Assembly: GCA_015146655.1 (NCBI GenBank)
Contig: VKHL01000139.1
Span: forward strand, 1-64,000
Length of the DNA: 64,000 bases
DNA from: Ochromonas danica
Taxonomy: Eukaryota; Sar; Chrysophyceae; Chromulinales; Chromulinaceae
Direction: 5' to 3'
The stretch's first letter is position 1, and every line of letters starts with the position of its first letter. The position numbers and the translations under genes are program-made. This document shows positions 53,451 to 63,966 of this stretch, piece after piece. The notes beneath the pieces were generated by a model. It ran no database searches. It saw only the letters and a program-made list of their open reading frames with translations, and had not been told where the DNA came from.

Positions 53451-54075
53451 ACTATTCAATTAGAAGACGTGGACTAGACTATCCAGTATTAACTACTAGT
53501 CTAGCTATTATGTGATGGGAAAAGAAGTGGAAGAAGTCAGACAGGATGACGTGACGTCTCGTCAGCAATAGAAAGACAGACAGCAGACAGCAGACAGACA
53601 GTCTAACTTAGTCCAGTCAACTCTATACAGTACAGTAGACTACTGCCATGCCTGTGAGCACAACCACTTCGTGAAGAGAGGTGGAGGACAAGTTAAAGAC
53701 ATGGCATGACATTCTCTTCTTAAGTTAAATCACAGAGGGCATCCAGTTAAGTTAACGAAGTTTGGACTAGATACTGTAGACTACAGTAGACTACTTGTAG
53801 TGATAAGTTAACCTGTTTGGTAATCTCTCAATAATCAGCAAGCATCGTAATTGATTGCCTTGTAAGTGACAGCAATCTCGTATCCAGTAGCTCTCATAAC
53901 CTCCTCCTCCTCCTAGCATCACACTTTTGAGACCACAGCTCCATTTTAAGTTAAATCATACTACTGTACTAGACTATCAGACTACTGTACTGTACTCTAA
54001 AGTTGTCACACAGTTAAGTTAACGAAGGTAGTTAAGTTAACGAAGGTAGTTAATAGCTGCTTGTACTGCTGTAGA
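53451..54075. other. Intergenic region with a copy of the SET gene 3' end
   Basis: It holds AGTTAAGTTAACGAAGG-like repeats (near 53740, 54010 and 54030), many CTAGACTA and TACTGTAGACTA words, and at about 53811-53915 a near copy of the coding 3' end of the SET gene. No independent gene is supported. Confidence 0.65.
53811..53915 (-). pseudogene. Fragment copy of SET-domain gene 3' end
   Basis: About 100 bases match 54099-54205, the last coding stretch of the neighbouring SET gene, with only one small indel and one or two substitutions before the (TCC)n run. The copy lacks the gene's last seven codons and stop. It sits about 290 bases downstream in the same orientation, so it is a short local duplication. 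Confidence 0.88.
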
Positions 54076-55803
54076 CTATTCCTCGGATAAGATAGTGATA
54101 GCCTGTTTGGTAATCTCTCGAATAATCAGAAAGCATCGTAATTGATTGCCTTGTAAGTGACAGCAATCTCGTATCCAGTAGCTCTCATAACCTCCTCCTC
54201 CTCCTCCTCCTCCACCCTCACTGCCGTCCCGAGCATCCAGAGACTGCAGGAATGACAAGATGTCATCACCGCTGCTGCTCTGGCTGTTGTCATAGCCCAA
54301 TGCTCTCTGAAGAGGAAGAGTGACTGCCTTGATGTAGCAGTTGAGATAGTCAAGATAGCATTGTAGCTCCTGTCTCTCATAGAAACCACCACCACCTCCT
54401 CCTCCTCCACATCGTTCAATGAAAGCACCTCTTCCGTGCAGGAGGAGGAAGGCTTCTAGCATGGCCTGCAAACACGACAGAGTCATGCTATCCCTGTCAC
54501 TGTCACTGTCACTGTGACTGCTACTTGTACCCGCTGCTTGTTGTTGCCGCACTACCCCAGCAGGCATTCTGATCAACTTTTGAGAGAGACGATGGCAATC
54601 AGAGGCGGTGAACTGGTCCAGCAGCAAGGCCTCCAAGCCAAAGCATACGAGACCATTCTCTGCACTCAAAGCAATCTGCAGGCCACCAGACGATAGCGAT
54701 AGCGATTGAGAGAAGCGCAGGGAGAGGAAGTGCAGGATGGCCTCTTTCATCTCCTTCGACACACTGCCACTACCACTGCTGCTGTTGGGCACGAGGGGAG
54801 AGCCTAGAGGTAGCATGAAGCGATCCTGTTTGTTGAAGCTATAGCTCAGATGGTTGTCCCTATTAGGAGAGGAGGAGGAGGAGGAGGAGGTGGTGAACAA
54901 GGGCTGGTCAGCATGGTAGCCTCTGACCCTATCATTGCCACCGAGGAAGCCGTAGAGTGTCATGAAGGAGGAGGAGTCGCGGGCAGCGCCATAACTGATG
55001 AAGACGCTCTCATCGGGAAGGATCTCTCGCAGGCCCTGCAGTCGGAAGGTGGCGCTCCTCTCGTCGAAGAGATGGCAGGCATTGACTCTCTCCTCGTCAG
55101 CATGATTGGTCAAGTCCAGGAAGGGCACGAGAGAGAAGGGGTAGTTGTGGCCGGACAGTCCTCTGGAGAGGATGCAGCCCATGGCCCACGAGAACCTGTC
55201 AGAGGCCAGCTCTTCGCCTAGGTAAGAGTAGAGTTTCCTTCGCTTGAGAATGTCCTCGTAGGTCTTGGTGTGCAGGAGGAAGGGGCGAAGCAGCCGGCCC
55301 TCCTCCTCCTCCTCCATCCACAGCGGGTGAGGCAGCGCAGACGGCAAGTAAGAGGTCTGCCACAGATAGTCAGCATACGGGTGGTGGTTGGCCAAGTGCC
55401 GCAGCAGGTTGAGCGCCAAGCAGGAGGACTGCAGCAGCGCCTGTCTAGCGCCGGGCGACTGCGAGGGCAGCAGACGAGCCGCGGCCGCTGACAACTGCTG
55501 CCACTGCCACTGCCTCGGAGGAGCACTGCCTTCTATGTCCAACACTGCTTGCTGGGCGGAGAAGGGCTTCCAAAGAGTGGGAGGGACTTCAAGCAGAAGA
55601 CTTCCTGTAGGGATTGTCTCCACAGCGAAGAGGTCGTGGCCCAGCCCTGCTCGGTGGCGAAGAGAGAGAGAAGGGTGCAGACGGAGACCAAGACCAAGCA
55701 GTCCTCCCTCCCCACGAGACTCAAAGCACCATGAGAAGAAGGCCTTCTCCCATGTTTGCTTGCTGTGGAAAGTGAGATGACGTCGCCACAGCTGCTCGCT
55801 CAT
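54076..55803 (-). CDS. SET-domain lysine methyltransferase (SETD3/SETD6/Rubisco LSMT type)
   Basis: One frame of 575 residues starting MSEQLWRRHLTF. Residues 30-290 form the split SET domain of this family: GLRLHPSLSLRHRAGLGHDL then FAVETIPTGSLLLEVP (N-SET), WAMGCILSRGLSG, LVPFLDLTNHADEERVNACH (NH motif, about 226-232) and PDESVFISYGAARDSSSFMT then LYGFLG (catalytic Tyr). The Rubisco-LSMT-like substrate-binding region follows, broken by Ser and Gly runs from trinucleotide repeats. Members methylate non-histone proteins (Rubisco large subunit, aldolase, actin His73, ribosomal proteins); the substrate cannot be read here. Two TTCCATGGAA palindromes at 55834-55843 and 55852-55861 lie 31-58 bases upstream of the start. 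The 3' end is partly duplicated at 53811-53915. Confidence 0.92.
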   Translation of the reverse strand: MSEQLWRRHLTFHSKQTWEKAFFSWCFESRGEGGLLGLGLRLHPSLSLRHRAGLGHDLFAVETIPTGSLLLEVPPTLWKPFSAQQAVLDIEGSAPPRQWQWQQLSAAAARLLPSQSPGARQALLQSSCLALNLLRHLANHHPYADYLWQTSYLPSALPHPLWMEEEEEGRLLRPFLLHTKTYEDILKRRKLYSYLGEELASDRFSWAMGCILSRGLSGHNYPFSLVPFLDLTNHADEERVNACHLFDERSATFRLQGLREILPDESVFISYGAARDSSSFMTLYGFLGGNDRVRGYHADQPLFTTSSSSSSSPNRDNHLSYSFNKQDRFMLPLGSPLVPNSSSGSGSVSKEMKEAILHFLSLRFSQSLSLSSGGLQIALSAENGLVCFGLEALLLDQFTASDCHRLSQKLIRMPAGVVRQQQAAGTSSSHSDSDSDRDSMTLSCLQAMLEAFLLLHGRGAFIERCGGGGGGGGFYERQELQCYLDYLNCYIKAVTLPLQRALGYDNSQSSSGDDILSFLQSLDARDGSEGGGGGGGGGYESYWIRDCCHLQGNQLRCFLIIREITKQAITILSEE

Positions 55804-56121
55804 CTTTCATCACAGCGTCATAAGATGTGGCATTTCCATGGAATGATAGTATTCCATGGAATAAGCTTCTCATCACAGCTTGTAAAATGATCGGAGAAAA
55901 AGATCCGCAAGAGTCAATATATTTAGTCCATCACCGGCACAGTACGTAGGGAGGAGAGAGCAGAGAGGAGGGATGGAGGGCTAAAGAAAGAAGGTGGTGT
56001 GAGGGTTGTTTTGCTGACTGACTGGTCTGGATGAAACAATTATGGTCTGCTTAAGGTATTACAGTATGTTATGTATAGTGTGTGGTGGGACAAACATCGC
56101 TTAGTTGATACAGTCAGTCCT
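55804..56121. promoter_or_regulatory. Upstream region of the SET gene with paired TTCCATGGAA
   Basis: Two perfect palindromes 18 bases apart (55834-55843 and 55852-55861) lie just upstream of the SET start codon. The rest is the 3' flank of the proteasome gene. No gene is supported. The spacing of nearly two helical turns is compatible with a dimeric DNA-binding protein, but that is inference. Confidence 0.55.
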
Positions 56122-57261
56122 TCAGATCTCCACGTCCATCGTCTTCTCCTCAGCCACTCCCGTGCTGCTCTCTACCGCAGCAGCAGGCGCAGCAGGTGAG
56201 GCTTGAAGTTCCCGTAAAGCTGCCTCGTCAGCTTCTTTGACAAGTGCTGGGGGGACATGAGAGTGCTTCCATCCCGTGGCCTCGCACAGCCACCCCATCT
56301 CTAGCTCTAGCGGCTTGTCTTTAGCAGGGTCTCGGATGACTTCCAGACTGTTTCACATCACAACACAATAGCATAGCAGTGGTCAGAGTCTATTAGCATG
56401 CAAACATCAACAACAGCAAGCCTCACATTCTAGCCAATTCCTTCACCGCATCAGTGCAGGTAATGCCAGCCGCTCCTGCCTTATTGAGCAACTTCTCCAA
56501 CTCCGTCTTGGCAGCGTTTGCTCCTTTGCCAGCCGCACAGCCAAAATAGCGGAAGGCAGCGCCCGAAGGCTCGATCATGTAGAGCTCAGGTGTCTTGAGG
56601 TCAGCATCATAAGCAGCCAGAATCCCCGCACAGCCAAAGGGACGCAAGGAGCCATACATCGTGAAATAATGAGCGAAAAGAGCCAATCGATTGTTGAGGA
56701 TGGAAGGAGCGATGGGGTGGCCGTAGGTCTCGCGATAGTTCTGAGACTCCTCGCGAGCTCTATTCACGAGTTGTCGGCCATCTGCAGCATATCCAGTGAC
56801 AACCATGCCAGCATGGCCATCAATACCAAAAACGCCACGATTCGATCCCCCCACAAGCATAGGGGAGGCTTGAGGCTGGTCATCGCATGGCCCGCATCAG
56901 ATGAGTGAAATGGGAAGACTTATAGGGTAACATGACTCACCTTGCCCACAGCAAGAACGACTCCATCCGTGCACTTGATACCGATGGCCGTGCTGTGAGA
57001 CAGACAGAAGAGGGCATTAGAGGGGAGGGGAGGGGAGGAGGGGCATGAATGACACAGCATACCCGCTATTCTCTACCGCCTTTTGAGCATATTCTACTTG
57101 AAAGATGCGGCCATCAGGGGAATAGGTACCGCAAGAGTAGTCATACTAACAGGAAGCGATAGAATTCAATTATAAACAGAAAAATGACAATCAGTGATTC
57201 AACCATGAGGTCAGTGTAGAGAGAAGAAGGAGACACTTACGCCAGATCCTGTTGTGCTCAT
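56122..57261 (-). CDS. PSMA3: 20S proteasome subunit alpha type-3 (alpha7)
   Basis: Five exons (57261-57241, 57145-57063, 56992-56941, 56875-56427, 56347-56122) give 269 residues with consistent phases; the first has only seven codons. The N-terminus [20 protein letters not shown] then [15 protein letters not shown] is the alpha-subunit signature, followed by [70 protein letters not shown] and [20 protein letters not shown]. The last block and the acidic tail (KTMDVEI) match PSMA3 and no other alpha subunit. It forms part of the outer ring that gates substrate entry. The upstream region has AAACCCGTTT at 57340-57349, 79 bases before the start. Confidence 0.97.
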
Positions 57262-57457
57262 CTCTATCAGTCAATGGTATTTCTTCTTTGAGATGTCGTC
57301 TTGATCAACTTTTTGGTGCTCCAGAGAACTCAGAGCAAGAAACCCGTTTTTTGAAGAAAAACGAACTTCCATCCTAAACATCTCGAAGAAGTCGTTTCTT
57401 GGCAGCACAATTGCTTCCTCCCTCAGATATCTTCTTCTTCAGTCCCAGCAGGACCAG

Positions 57458-57489
<32 letters not shown>

Positions 57490-57659
57490 CTCTCAGTGCT
57501 GGGCCATCGGAATCTCCGCTGAGGCTGACAGAAGAAGGAAGAAACAGAAGGAAATAACCACTGTTGACTAGTTGAGACTCACTTATCAGGTAAAGATTGA
57601 TTACAGCGTGTCATTGTGTCATTGTATTAGAAAAGACCAAAGCAAGAAGCTATTATCCC
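57262..57659. other. Divergent promoter region
   Basis: It separates the proteasome gene (-) from the unknown gene at 57660 (+). It contains AAACCCGTTT at 57340-57349 and a CT/GT dinucleotide run at about 57461-57490. No gene is seen. Confidence 0.55.
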
Positions 57660-58196
57660 ATGCGAGCCAAGACTAACAGATACTTGACATGTAAAGGGAA
57701 GCCTTCTCTGCAAGCTCAGCAAGCCTATCAGGAAGTCTTTCCTGCCCTTATTCAAGAGGCACAGAGATGGCAAAAGGACAATTTCCCAGCTAATAAGAAC
57801 TCTCCTGGCTGGGACGTCGTCATCCATCCCAAGCAAGGCATTTACATCGACTTCCTCTCCCAGGCGGTGCAGTACTCCCGACCCATCGTCCTGCCAAGAC
57901 AGCTCGATCCTTCCTTCTCCATTGGCTGGCAGCATCGAAGCTACAATACCTTTTCCGATCCCAAATACACCATAGCGGAGATTCTCATGAAGATTCTTGT
58001 CGAGCATCCCGTTCTGAGAGAGTCTCTCGTCGAAGAAGTGGAAGAGGAAAACTCTGCTGAGCTGGGAAGCCCCGGATTCGATGACGCAATCTTCGATAAC
58101 AATCTGGCCCACTCTTCAGAGAGCTGTGAGGCAGATGATTGGCCAGGGGATGCCAACGGCTATCCTCTATCGGATGAAGCGGGGGTGGACGACTGA
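57660..58196 (+). CDS. Unknown 178-residue protein
   Basis: The frame runs from ATG 57660 (MRAKTNRYLTCKGKPSLQAQ) to 58196; it stays open upstream to about 57597 without another ATG, so a 5' exon is possible. The first 115 residues look globular: QAYQEVFPALIQEAQRWQKD, WDVVIHPKQGIYIDFLSQAV, IVLPRQLDPSFSIGWQHRSY, YTIAEILMKILVEHP. The last 50 are acidic and disordered. I recognise no family. The codon pattern and conserved-looking aromatic positions argue for a real gene. It shares a divergent promoter with PSMA3. Confidence 0.65.
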   Translation: MRAKTNRYLTCKGKPSLQAQQAYQEVFPALIQEAQRWQKDNFPANKNSPGWDVVIHPKQGIYIDFLSQAVQYSRPIVLPRQLDPSFSIGWQHRSYNTFSDPKYTIAEILMKILVEHPVLRESLVEEVEEENSAELGSPGFDDAIFDNNLAHSSESCEADDWPGDANGYPLSDEAGVDD

Positions 58197-58674
58197 GGAC
58201 TAGTCTAGGCAAGACCTGCTGAGAGCATCGCCTTCCCGATTCTAGTAATCGACGTGGTTGATTGACGGTCTTCACCAGCTCGTAGATAAATATGATGACA
58301 TATACTTTGCTGCAAATCGATTTGGTATTTGTTGATGAATATACAGGTTTCGAGAATCAATAGATAGCACTGGCCTGCAGGCCTGGAAGTTGTGGATGTT
58401 GGTTTGACAGTGCTTTGGTTCATAGTGTGTGCCTGGAGATCTTCAATCAAGCTGAAAATCTCTGTAGCCCATTCTCCACCTTTGACAATTTAAAACACAG
58501 CGGATTCATCTGGTCTGTTGTCATAGATATTTATCAGACAACTCTTGGTCACTTTATGTATTTACATAGCCATCATTGTGAGAAATTACATATTGAAAAG
58601 CTGGTGAGAAACGCGTTTGTCTTTGAAATTTGAAATTTGCTTGCGCAGTCTCGCTGGTTGACAAAAGCACAAAA
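58197..58674. other. Intergenic region upstream of the Claspin-like gene
   Basis: AT-rich with no repeat or gene that I can support. An in-frame non-ATG extension of the Claspin-like frame reaches 58630 but adds nothing recognisable. Confidence 0.5.
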
Positions 58675-59873
58675 ATGGAAGTAATCGACGAGGCCACATT
58701 AATTGATAATTTAGACATTCAAAAACACGTCTTCGCCGAGCCTTCCGACATTGAAGAGCATGTGCAGGAGGAGGAGGAGGAGGAGGAGAAGTTGCCTCCT
58801 CTGAGCAATGTCACCATCGAAGACATCTTCTCAGACTCCGACTCGGACTCTCACAAAGAGGAAGAGGAGCGTTCTGTAAAGGATTCTGGAATGCTTTTTG
58901 ATGCTGAAGAAGAGGACTTGGAGGAAGTGCTGGGCATTGGGAGGCGGCAGGCGGAGGACTCCTTGTCCACTCCTCCTCACTCTCCCAGCAGCGCGCAGCA
59001 CTCTCCCCTTGCTGCCCCCCACAGCAGCACTCCTCGAGGAGGAAGCAAGCGCGGCAGCAGTCATTCAGTAGAGAAAGAGTCCAATCCAACCAATCGTGTG
59101 GTGCAAAGTGAGATTGAGGTGAGAGGATGTCATTCTTTCCTTCTCTTCGATCCTGCTGTGGGTAATCGATAATGGTAATCTCAGGTGATCAAGAAGCTGG
59201 AACAAGGTCCATCTGAGGCAGAGCTACGAAGACGCGCTCTCATTGAATTGTAAGTGACAGAGCAAACTCTCCCTCTCCACAATAATAGTTACGGCACACT
59301 TCCTGTTCGTCCCTCCTGTGAATTTCACAATCTTTGGTATCTTCCCTCTCCCACACTGCCTTTCGCTCACTGTCTGCTGCTGCCGCTTGATTGTTTCCTG
59401 CAGAGATGAAGACGAGCTGGAGGAGAAGATCGAGCAGCTGAACAAGGCTGGCCTGCGGGCCATTAGCCGCGCCACTGGATTGCAGAGGCTGGAGCGACTG
59501 GAAAAGGTAAGCTACCTTCACTCGTGCTGAGCCTGCTGTCACTAGTTCTATTGTACATTGACCATTGTGTATTGTCTTGAATCAGCTGAAGAGCTGTCGG
59601 TCCTTTCTGAAGAAGCTGCTGGAGGAGGAGGAGGAGACTGACCACTCGGATACCATTCGAACCTTCCTTGAGAAGCACGCACGCAGACTGCTCGACCCTG
59701 AGGTAGAGAGAGCCATCGACCCGCTGCGCTACCTAGACCAGGACAGCTACTCGGATGAAGAGGAAGCGAAAGAAGTGAGCGAGGAGCCCAAAGAGGCTGA
59801 GGACGTCATCTTCCTCTCCGACAGCGAGGAGGAGGAGGAGGAAGAGATCAAGCCGAAGCAGCTTATGCCTCCT

Positions 59874-59914
<41 letters not shown>

Positions 59915-60810
59915 ATCGACTCGTCGCTTGCCTCTTATCTTCGATGTCAAACGCATCCCCAAGTCATCTCGCAGCACGCTTCTCATTCAACTCCGCCAAC
60001 AAGTCCATGCTTTTGCGAAAGAGAACTACTGCCAGCAGCGCAAAGTGAAGCAGGAGTATCTCGTGCAGCAGATGGAGATCTCCGAGGCCTGCAGACAGCT
60101 TCTCGTGCTGTTGAAAGAGAGACACGAAGAGAAGACCGTCGCCGATCGACAGAGCAGGATTGCCAGATTCTGGGAGAATGTGAGTGACTGACCCGCTGCT
60201 GCTCTTGACTAACCAGCTTGAGTGATTGAGTGGTAATCCCTTCCCTGTCCTGCTTTGATGACTTCACCAGGCTCAAGCTGACGAGGAAGAGTTCGACGAG
60301 ACGGCCGCACTAGCCGAGGGGCAGTTCCTCACTGAAGCAGAAAAGGAAGCTTTGCTGGCACAATTGGCTGCGGAGAATGAAGAGGAAGAAGAGGCGATGG
60401 AGGAGGATGATGGTACCATTGCTACTGATGAAGGCGAAGGAGAAGAGGTAGAGGCAGAGGTAGAGGTAGAAGAGGGGCGAGGAGGTGCCCTGGAGGAGGA
60501 GGTGGCGGTCAACGCCGCGCTTGCAGTGCAGGAGAAGGAAGAAAGACAGCGAACAGCTATTAGAAGCCAATCGCCTCTAGCGACGAGGCAGGAGGAGGAG
60601 GAGGAAGAAGAAGAGGTGGTAGTCCCTCAGGGTAATAAGCGCAGAGCAATGCTTCGTGTGGAGGATAGTGACGATGACGATGAGAAGGAGACCGCTACCC
60701 CTGTCCCTGTCCCTGTCCCTAGTCAATCTCAGCCTATGACACAGACAGAGCGTGAAGATAATAGCACAAGCAAGCCCGACCAGCATGCTTCGTTGAGAGC
60801 GCTGGCAGCA

Positions 60811-60856
<46 letters not shown>

Positions 60857-62736
60857 AAGACAGTGACATGCTTGACACGATGACAGTGACCACTTCCCTC
60901 ACCAAGAAGGACAGCCGCCATCGCGTTAAGACAGGCAACGCTCTCTTCCGCTTGCAGCTCGAAGAAGAAGAACGCCAGCGAAAGCAGTCGAAGCGGCTGG
61001 GCATCTTCGATGAAGAAGCCGAGGAAGAGGAAGAAGAAGGACACCAAGCTGGCCTGGGAGACTTCGGCTTCACCTCCTCCTCCTCCGCCTTGGGAAGCAA
61101 AACTCGCAGTGAGGCAGAGGAGGAGCAGGAGGCGTTGAGGTATCGCAAGGGCGATCTGGATCACATTGTGGACGACCTTTCCTCGGATGAAGAAGAAGAC
61201 ACGCTCGAGGCCATGCAAGCCAGAGCGGAGATGGAGCTGGCGCAGGACAAGGAGCAGATGAAGATGATCATCACCGCCGTGACGGAAGGCCACGATCGAT
61301 TGAAAGACATCAAGAAGCGAGGTGGAAGTGGCAGCGCGGGGTATTCCTTCGAGACTTTGGTGCGAGGCAAAGAGTCGATGGCGAAGAGTAAGACATCCCT
61401 CCTCCTCCTCCTCCTCCTGCTCCTGCTCCTACTACTACTGCTCGTCTCAATCTAATGTAACTAACTGGTCAATGTGTTTTAATAAGATGAGGAAGAAGGA
61501 GCAGGTGATGGCGAAGCAGGCAAAGAGGTGGAAGAGGAATGGGACGAAGAAGAGATGCTGCAGCAGGGCATGCAAGACAAAGTGGAGCGACTGCGACTGC
61601 AACGCCAGCTGCGCGGCAGAGGAGCAGGAGGAGGAGGTGACAGCGAGGGATCTGACAGCGAAGGAGACTCTGTCCTCGGCGATGATGACGAGGATGAGGA
61701 GGCTCTGCAGAACCTTCTCTCTTCCTCCGGGGAGATGACCGAGGAGGAGAAGGCGATGGAAATGGCCAACCTGCAGCGCCAAAAGGAACAGGAGCGCCAA
61801 GCTTACTACCGCCGCAAGCAAATGGAGCACACCTTCAAGATCCAACGAGAGCTGCGCCGACTTCGAGCACTGCCTCAACAACCTGTTACCGCTACCCCTT
61901 CTATGGAAGAGGCAGGTAGCAGCAGCGGTGGGGCTGGGGGTGGAGGCAAGACAATGATGATGGCACCTCCTCGGCAGAGATTGGCTAGTGCCATCTTGCG
62001 CAAGATCTCTTCCCACCACTCTTCCATGCGACTTAATGCTCCTTTAGGCCCCTCCTACTCCTCCACTGCACCCCTACCATCTCACACACCTTTAACTGCA
62101 GGTAATGCTAATGGTGGGAAGAAGGCTGCGGTGGAGGAGCAGGAGGGACCCAGCAAGTACAAAGGAGCCTTGAGTCGCATGGAAGTAGACTATGCGTTGG
62201 GGATGGGCATGGCGATGGCTGGTCCTTCTCCAAGCGCTACCACGACTGCCAACAGCAAGGGACTGTACGCCATGGTCACCACCACCTCCTCCTCCTCCTC
62301 CTCCTCAGCGTCGAGGAATGCTCTGGCGGGGAGCAAGCGCTCCTTCTCCTCTGCATTAGATGGAAATGCTCCAGCTAAGAGGTCCTTCAGTGCTTCTGCT
62401 TTGAAGCGCAGCTCGACGATTTCCTCGGTCATGTCCAGCGCTAGCAACTCCTTTGTTTTCATGGATAGTAGCCATCACGCCTTCAGCCGCGGGGCGGGAG
62501 GAGGAGGAGGAGGATCCTCTCTGTTGCCACCACCTGCAGGGTCAGCCTCCTCGCAGCCATCCGCGCCTGGTAGTAGTAGTCTCCATCGATCAAGCACAAG
62601 CACAAGTGCGTCAGTGTTGGGGGGAGGCGAGGAGGGGGGAGGAGGAGGAGGAGGGAAGACTCACTCGTCTCTCTTCGAACGCCTGGGGGCCAAGAAAGGA
62701 AGTCTTAAGCGAAGCCATTCCTTGGTCACCAAGTAG
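58675..62736 (+). CDS. CLSPN: Claspin/Mrc1-like replication checkpoint mediator
   Basis: Six exons (58675-59118, 59185-59249, 59404-59506, 59586-60179, 60271-61387, 61487-62736) give about 1190 residues with consistent phases. The protein is very acidic with Glu runs and SD/SDSD clusters. Around residues 640-755 lies an MRC1-like domain: KRLGIFDEEAEEEEEEGHQA, GLGDFGF, DHIVDDLSSDEEE, then AQDKEQMKMIITAVTEGHDR then LKDIKKRGG. The acidic block, short Gly motif, VDD and basic RL.DIKKRGG end follow the Mrc1/Claspin order. A QA/EQ repeat and an AP repeat are from microsatellite-like DNA. Claspin travels with the replisome and presents Chk1 to ATR. TEAEKEALLAQLAAE could be a replisome-binding helix. 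The C-terminus is Ser-rich. HUS1 follows in the same orientation. Confidence 0.8.
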
Positions 62737-62881
62737 CAAGGCCACTGTGTTCTTCTCTGTGCTATTCTATTCTATTATGTTGTTTGTTTCCATCTGTGCG
62801 ACTAGTCGTGAGTTAGTCTACATGAAGTCATAAAGTAGTCGTAAATTAGTCTACTTGAATTAACTAACTCTATCTATAGTA

Positions 62882-62922
<41 letters not shown>

Positions 62923-63122
62923 AGTCTACACTAATCAATCCACTATCTGGTACAGTGTGCAATGAATAGGGAGCCAGATTTATAGATTTCCAGATCTCCA
63001 GATGTTCACCACTGTTGCAATTGTCTAGACTAGTCTAAGTATGACTTCTCTCTTCTCTCTGTAGACTTCTCTGACTGCCACTATTGTAGTACTCTAGTAC
63101 TGTAGTTGTACTGTAGCATAGC
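62737..63122. other. Intergenic region with (CTATCTA)n run
   Basis: About five copies of a 10-base unit (TACTATCTAC) lie at about 62876-62930, within a stretch rich in CTAGTCTA words. It holds the 3' end of the Claspin-like gene and the promoter of HUS1. No gene is seen. Confidence 0.6.
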
Positions 63123-63966
63123 ATGAAGTTTCGTGCCGAAGTAGGACATGAAGCCTTAGGAGTTCTCTTGGGAGTGACAACGACCTTGTCCAAGATAAGT
63201 GACGTGAACCAAGCCACGATAGTCATGAACGAAGACTATTTCCGCTTCAGCGTCACGTCTCCTCAAGATCTCTCCCACCCGCGATGCTACGCTGAGCTCT
63301 CCGTCCCCGCGCTCTTCCTGGACTATCGGATTGAGAGTCAGAGCGCCAACACGATCATCTATGAGGTGAACTTGACTCTGCTGGGGAAGGTGCTGTCCTC
63401 AGCGCGGCAGAGCCAGCAAGGCCAAGGCAGTGGCAGAGGTGGTGGTAGCAGATGCTGGCTGAAGCTAGTCAAGAGAGACAACCGCCCTTGCCTGTCCATG
63501 GAGTCCTCCGCCACTGCCGCTGCCGCCGCCTCGTCTAGTGCTGCGGTGTATGACATCGTGCATGACATTCCTATTCGCCTCGTGCACATCAGCGACTTGC
63601 CCTGGCTGGCGCCTCCCCTCGTCTCTCAGCCTAAAGTCGCTCTCGAGCTGCCCGCTGGCAAAACTATGAAAATCTTAGTTGAAAAGCTGCACAAGTTCTC
63701 TCGCACGGTGACTCTAGAAGGGCAACAGACTGGAAAGCTGGCCTTCCGATTGGACGAGATAGGCCATGGTGTGGCGGTGAAGTCGTTCCTTCACCATCTC
63801 CGACCTGACCACGCTGCTGTCATGCCTCGCAATGAAGAAGGTGAAGTCAGAGGAGGAGAGGCCAGGCAGGGTACAAGAGACACGGTCACTGTGCGAGTGG
63901 TCATGAAGCATCTGGTGCTAGCCTTGGACCACGCCTCCTGCCTGCCCCAGCCCACCACTTTGCTAT
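63123..63966 (+). CDS. HUS1: HUS1 checkpoint clamp subunit (5' part; gene continues beyond window)
   Basis: The frame opens with ATG 63123 and runs 281 codons without a stop to a good donor, CTAT|GTGAGC, at 63966/63967; the last exon is outside the window. The N-terminus MKFRAEVGHEALGVLLGVTT is the start of the HUS1 fold (human MKFRAKIV). Further matches are CLSMESS, IVHDIPIRLVHISDLPW (human IVTHDIPIKVI), LELPAGKTMKILVEKLHKFS (human LPVLKTMKSVVEKM) and the DTVTVRVVMKHLVLALD block before the join. HUS1 is one third of the RAD9-RAD1-HUS1 (9-1-1) clamp, loaded at stalled forks to activate ATR. Gly/Ser and Ala insertions from repeats lie in loops (about residues 98-110 and 125-138). Confidence 0.93.
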
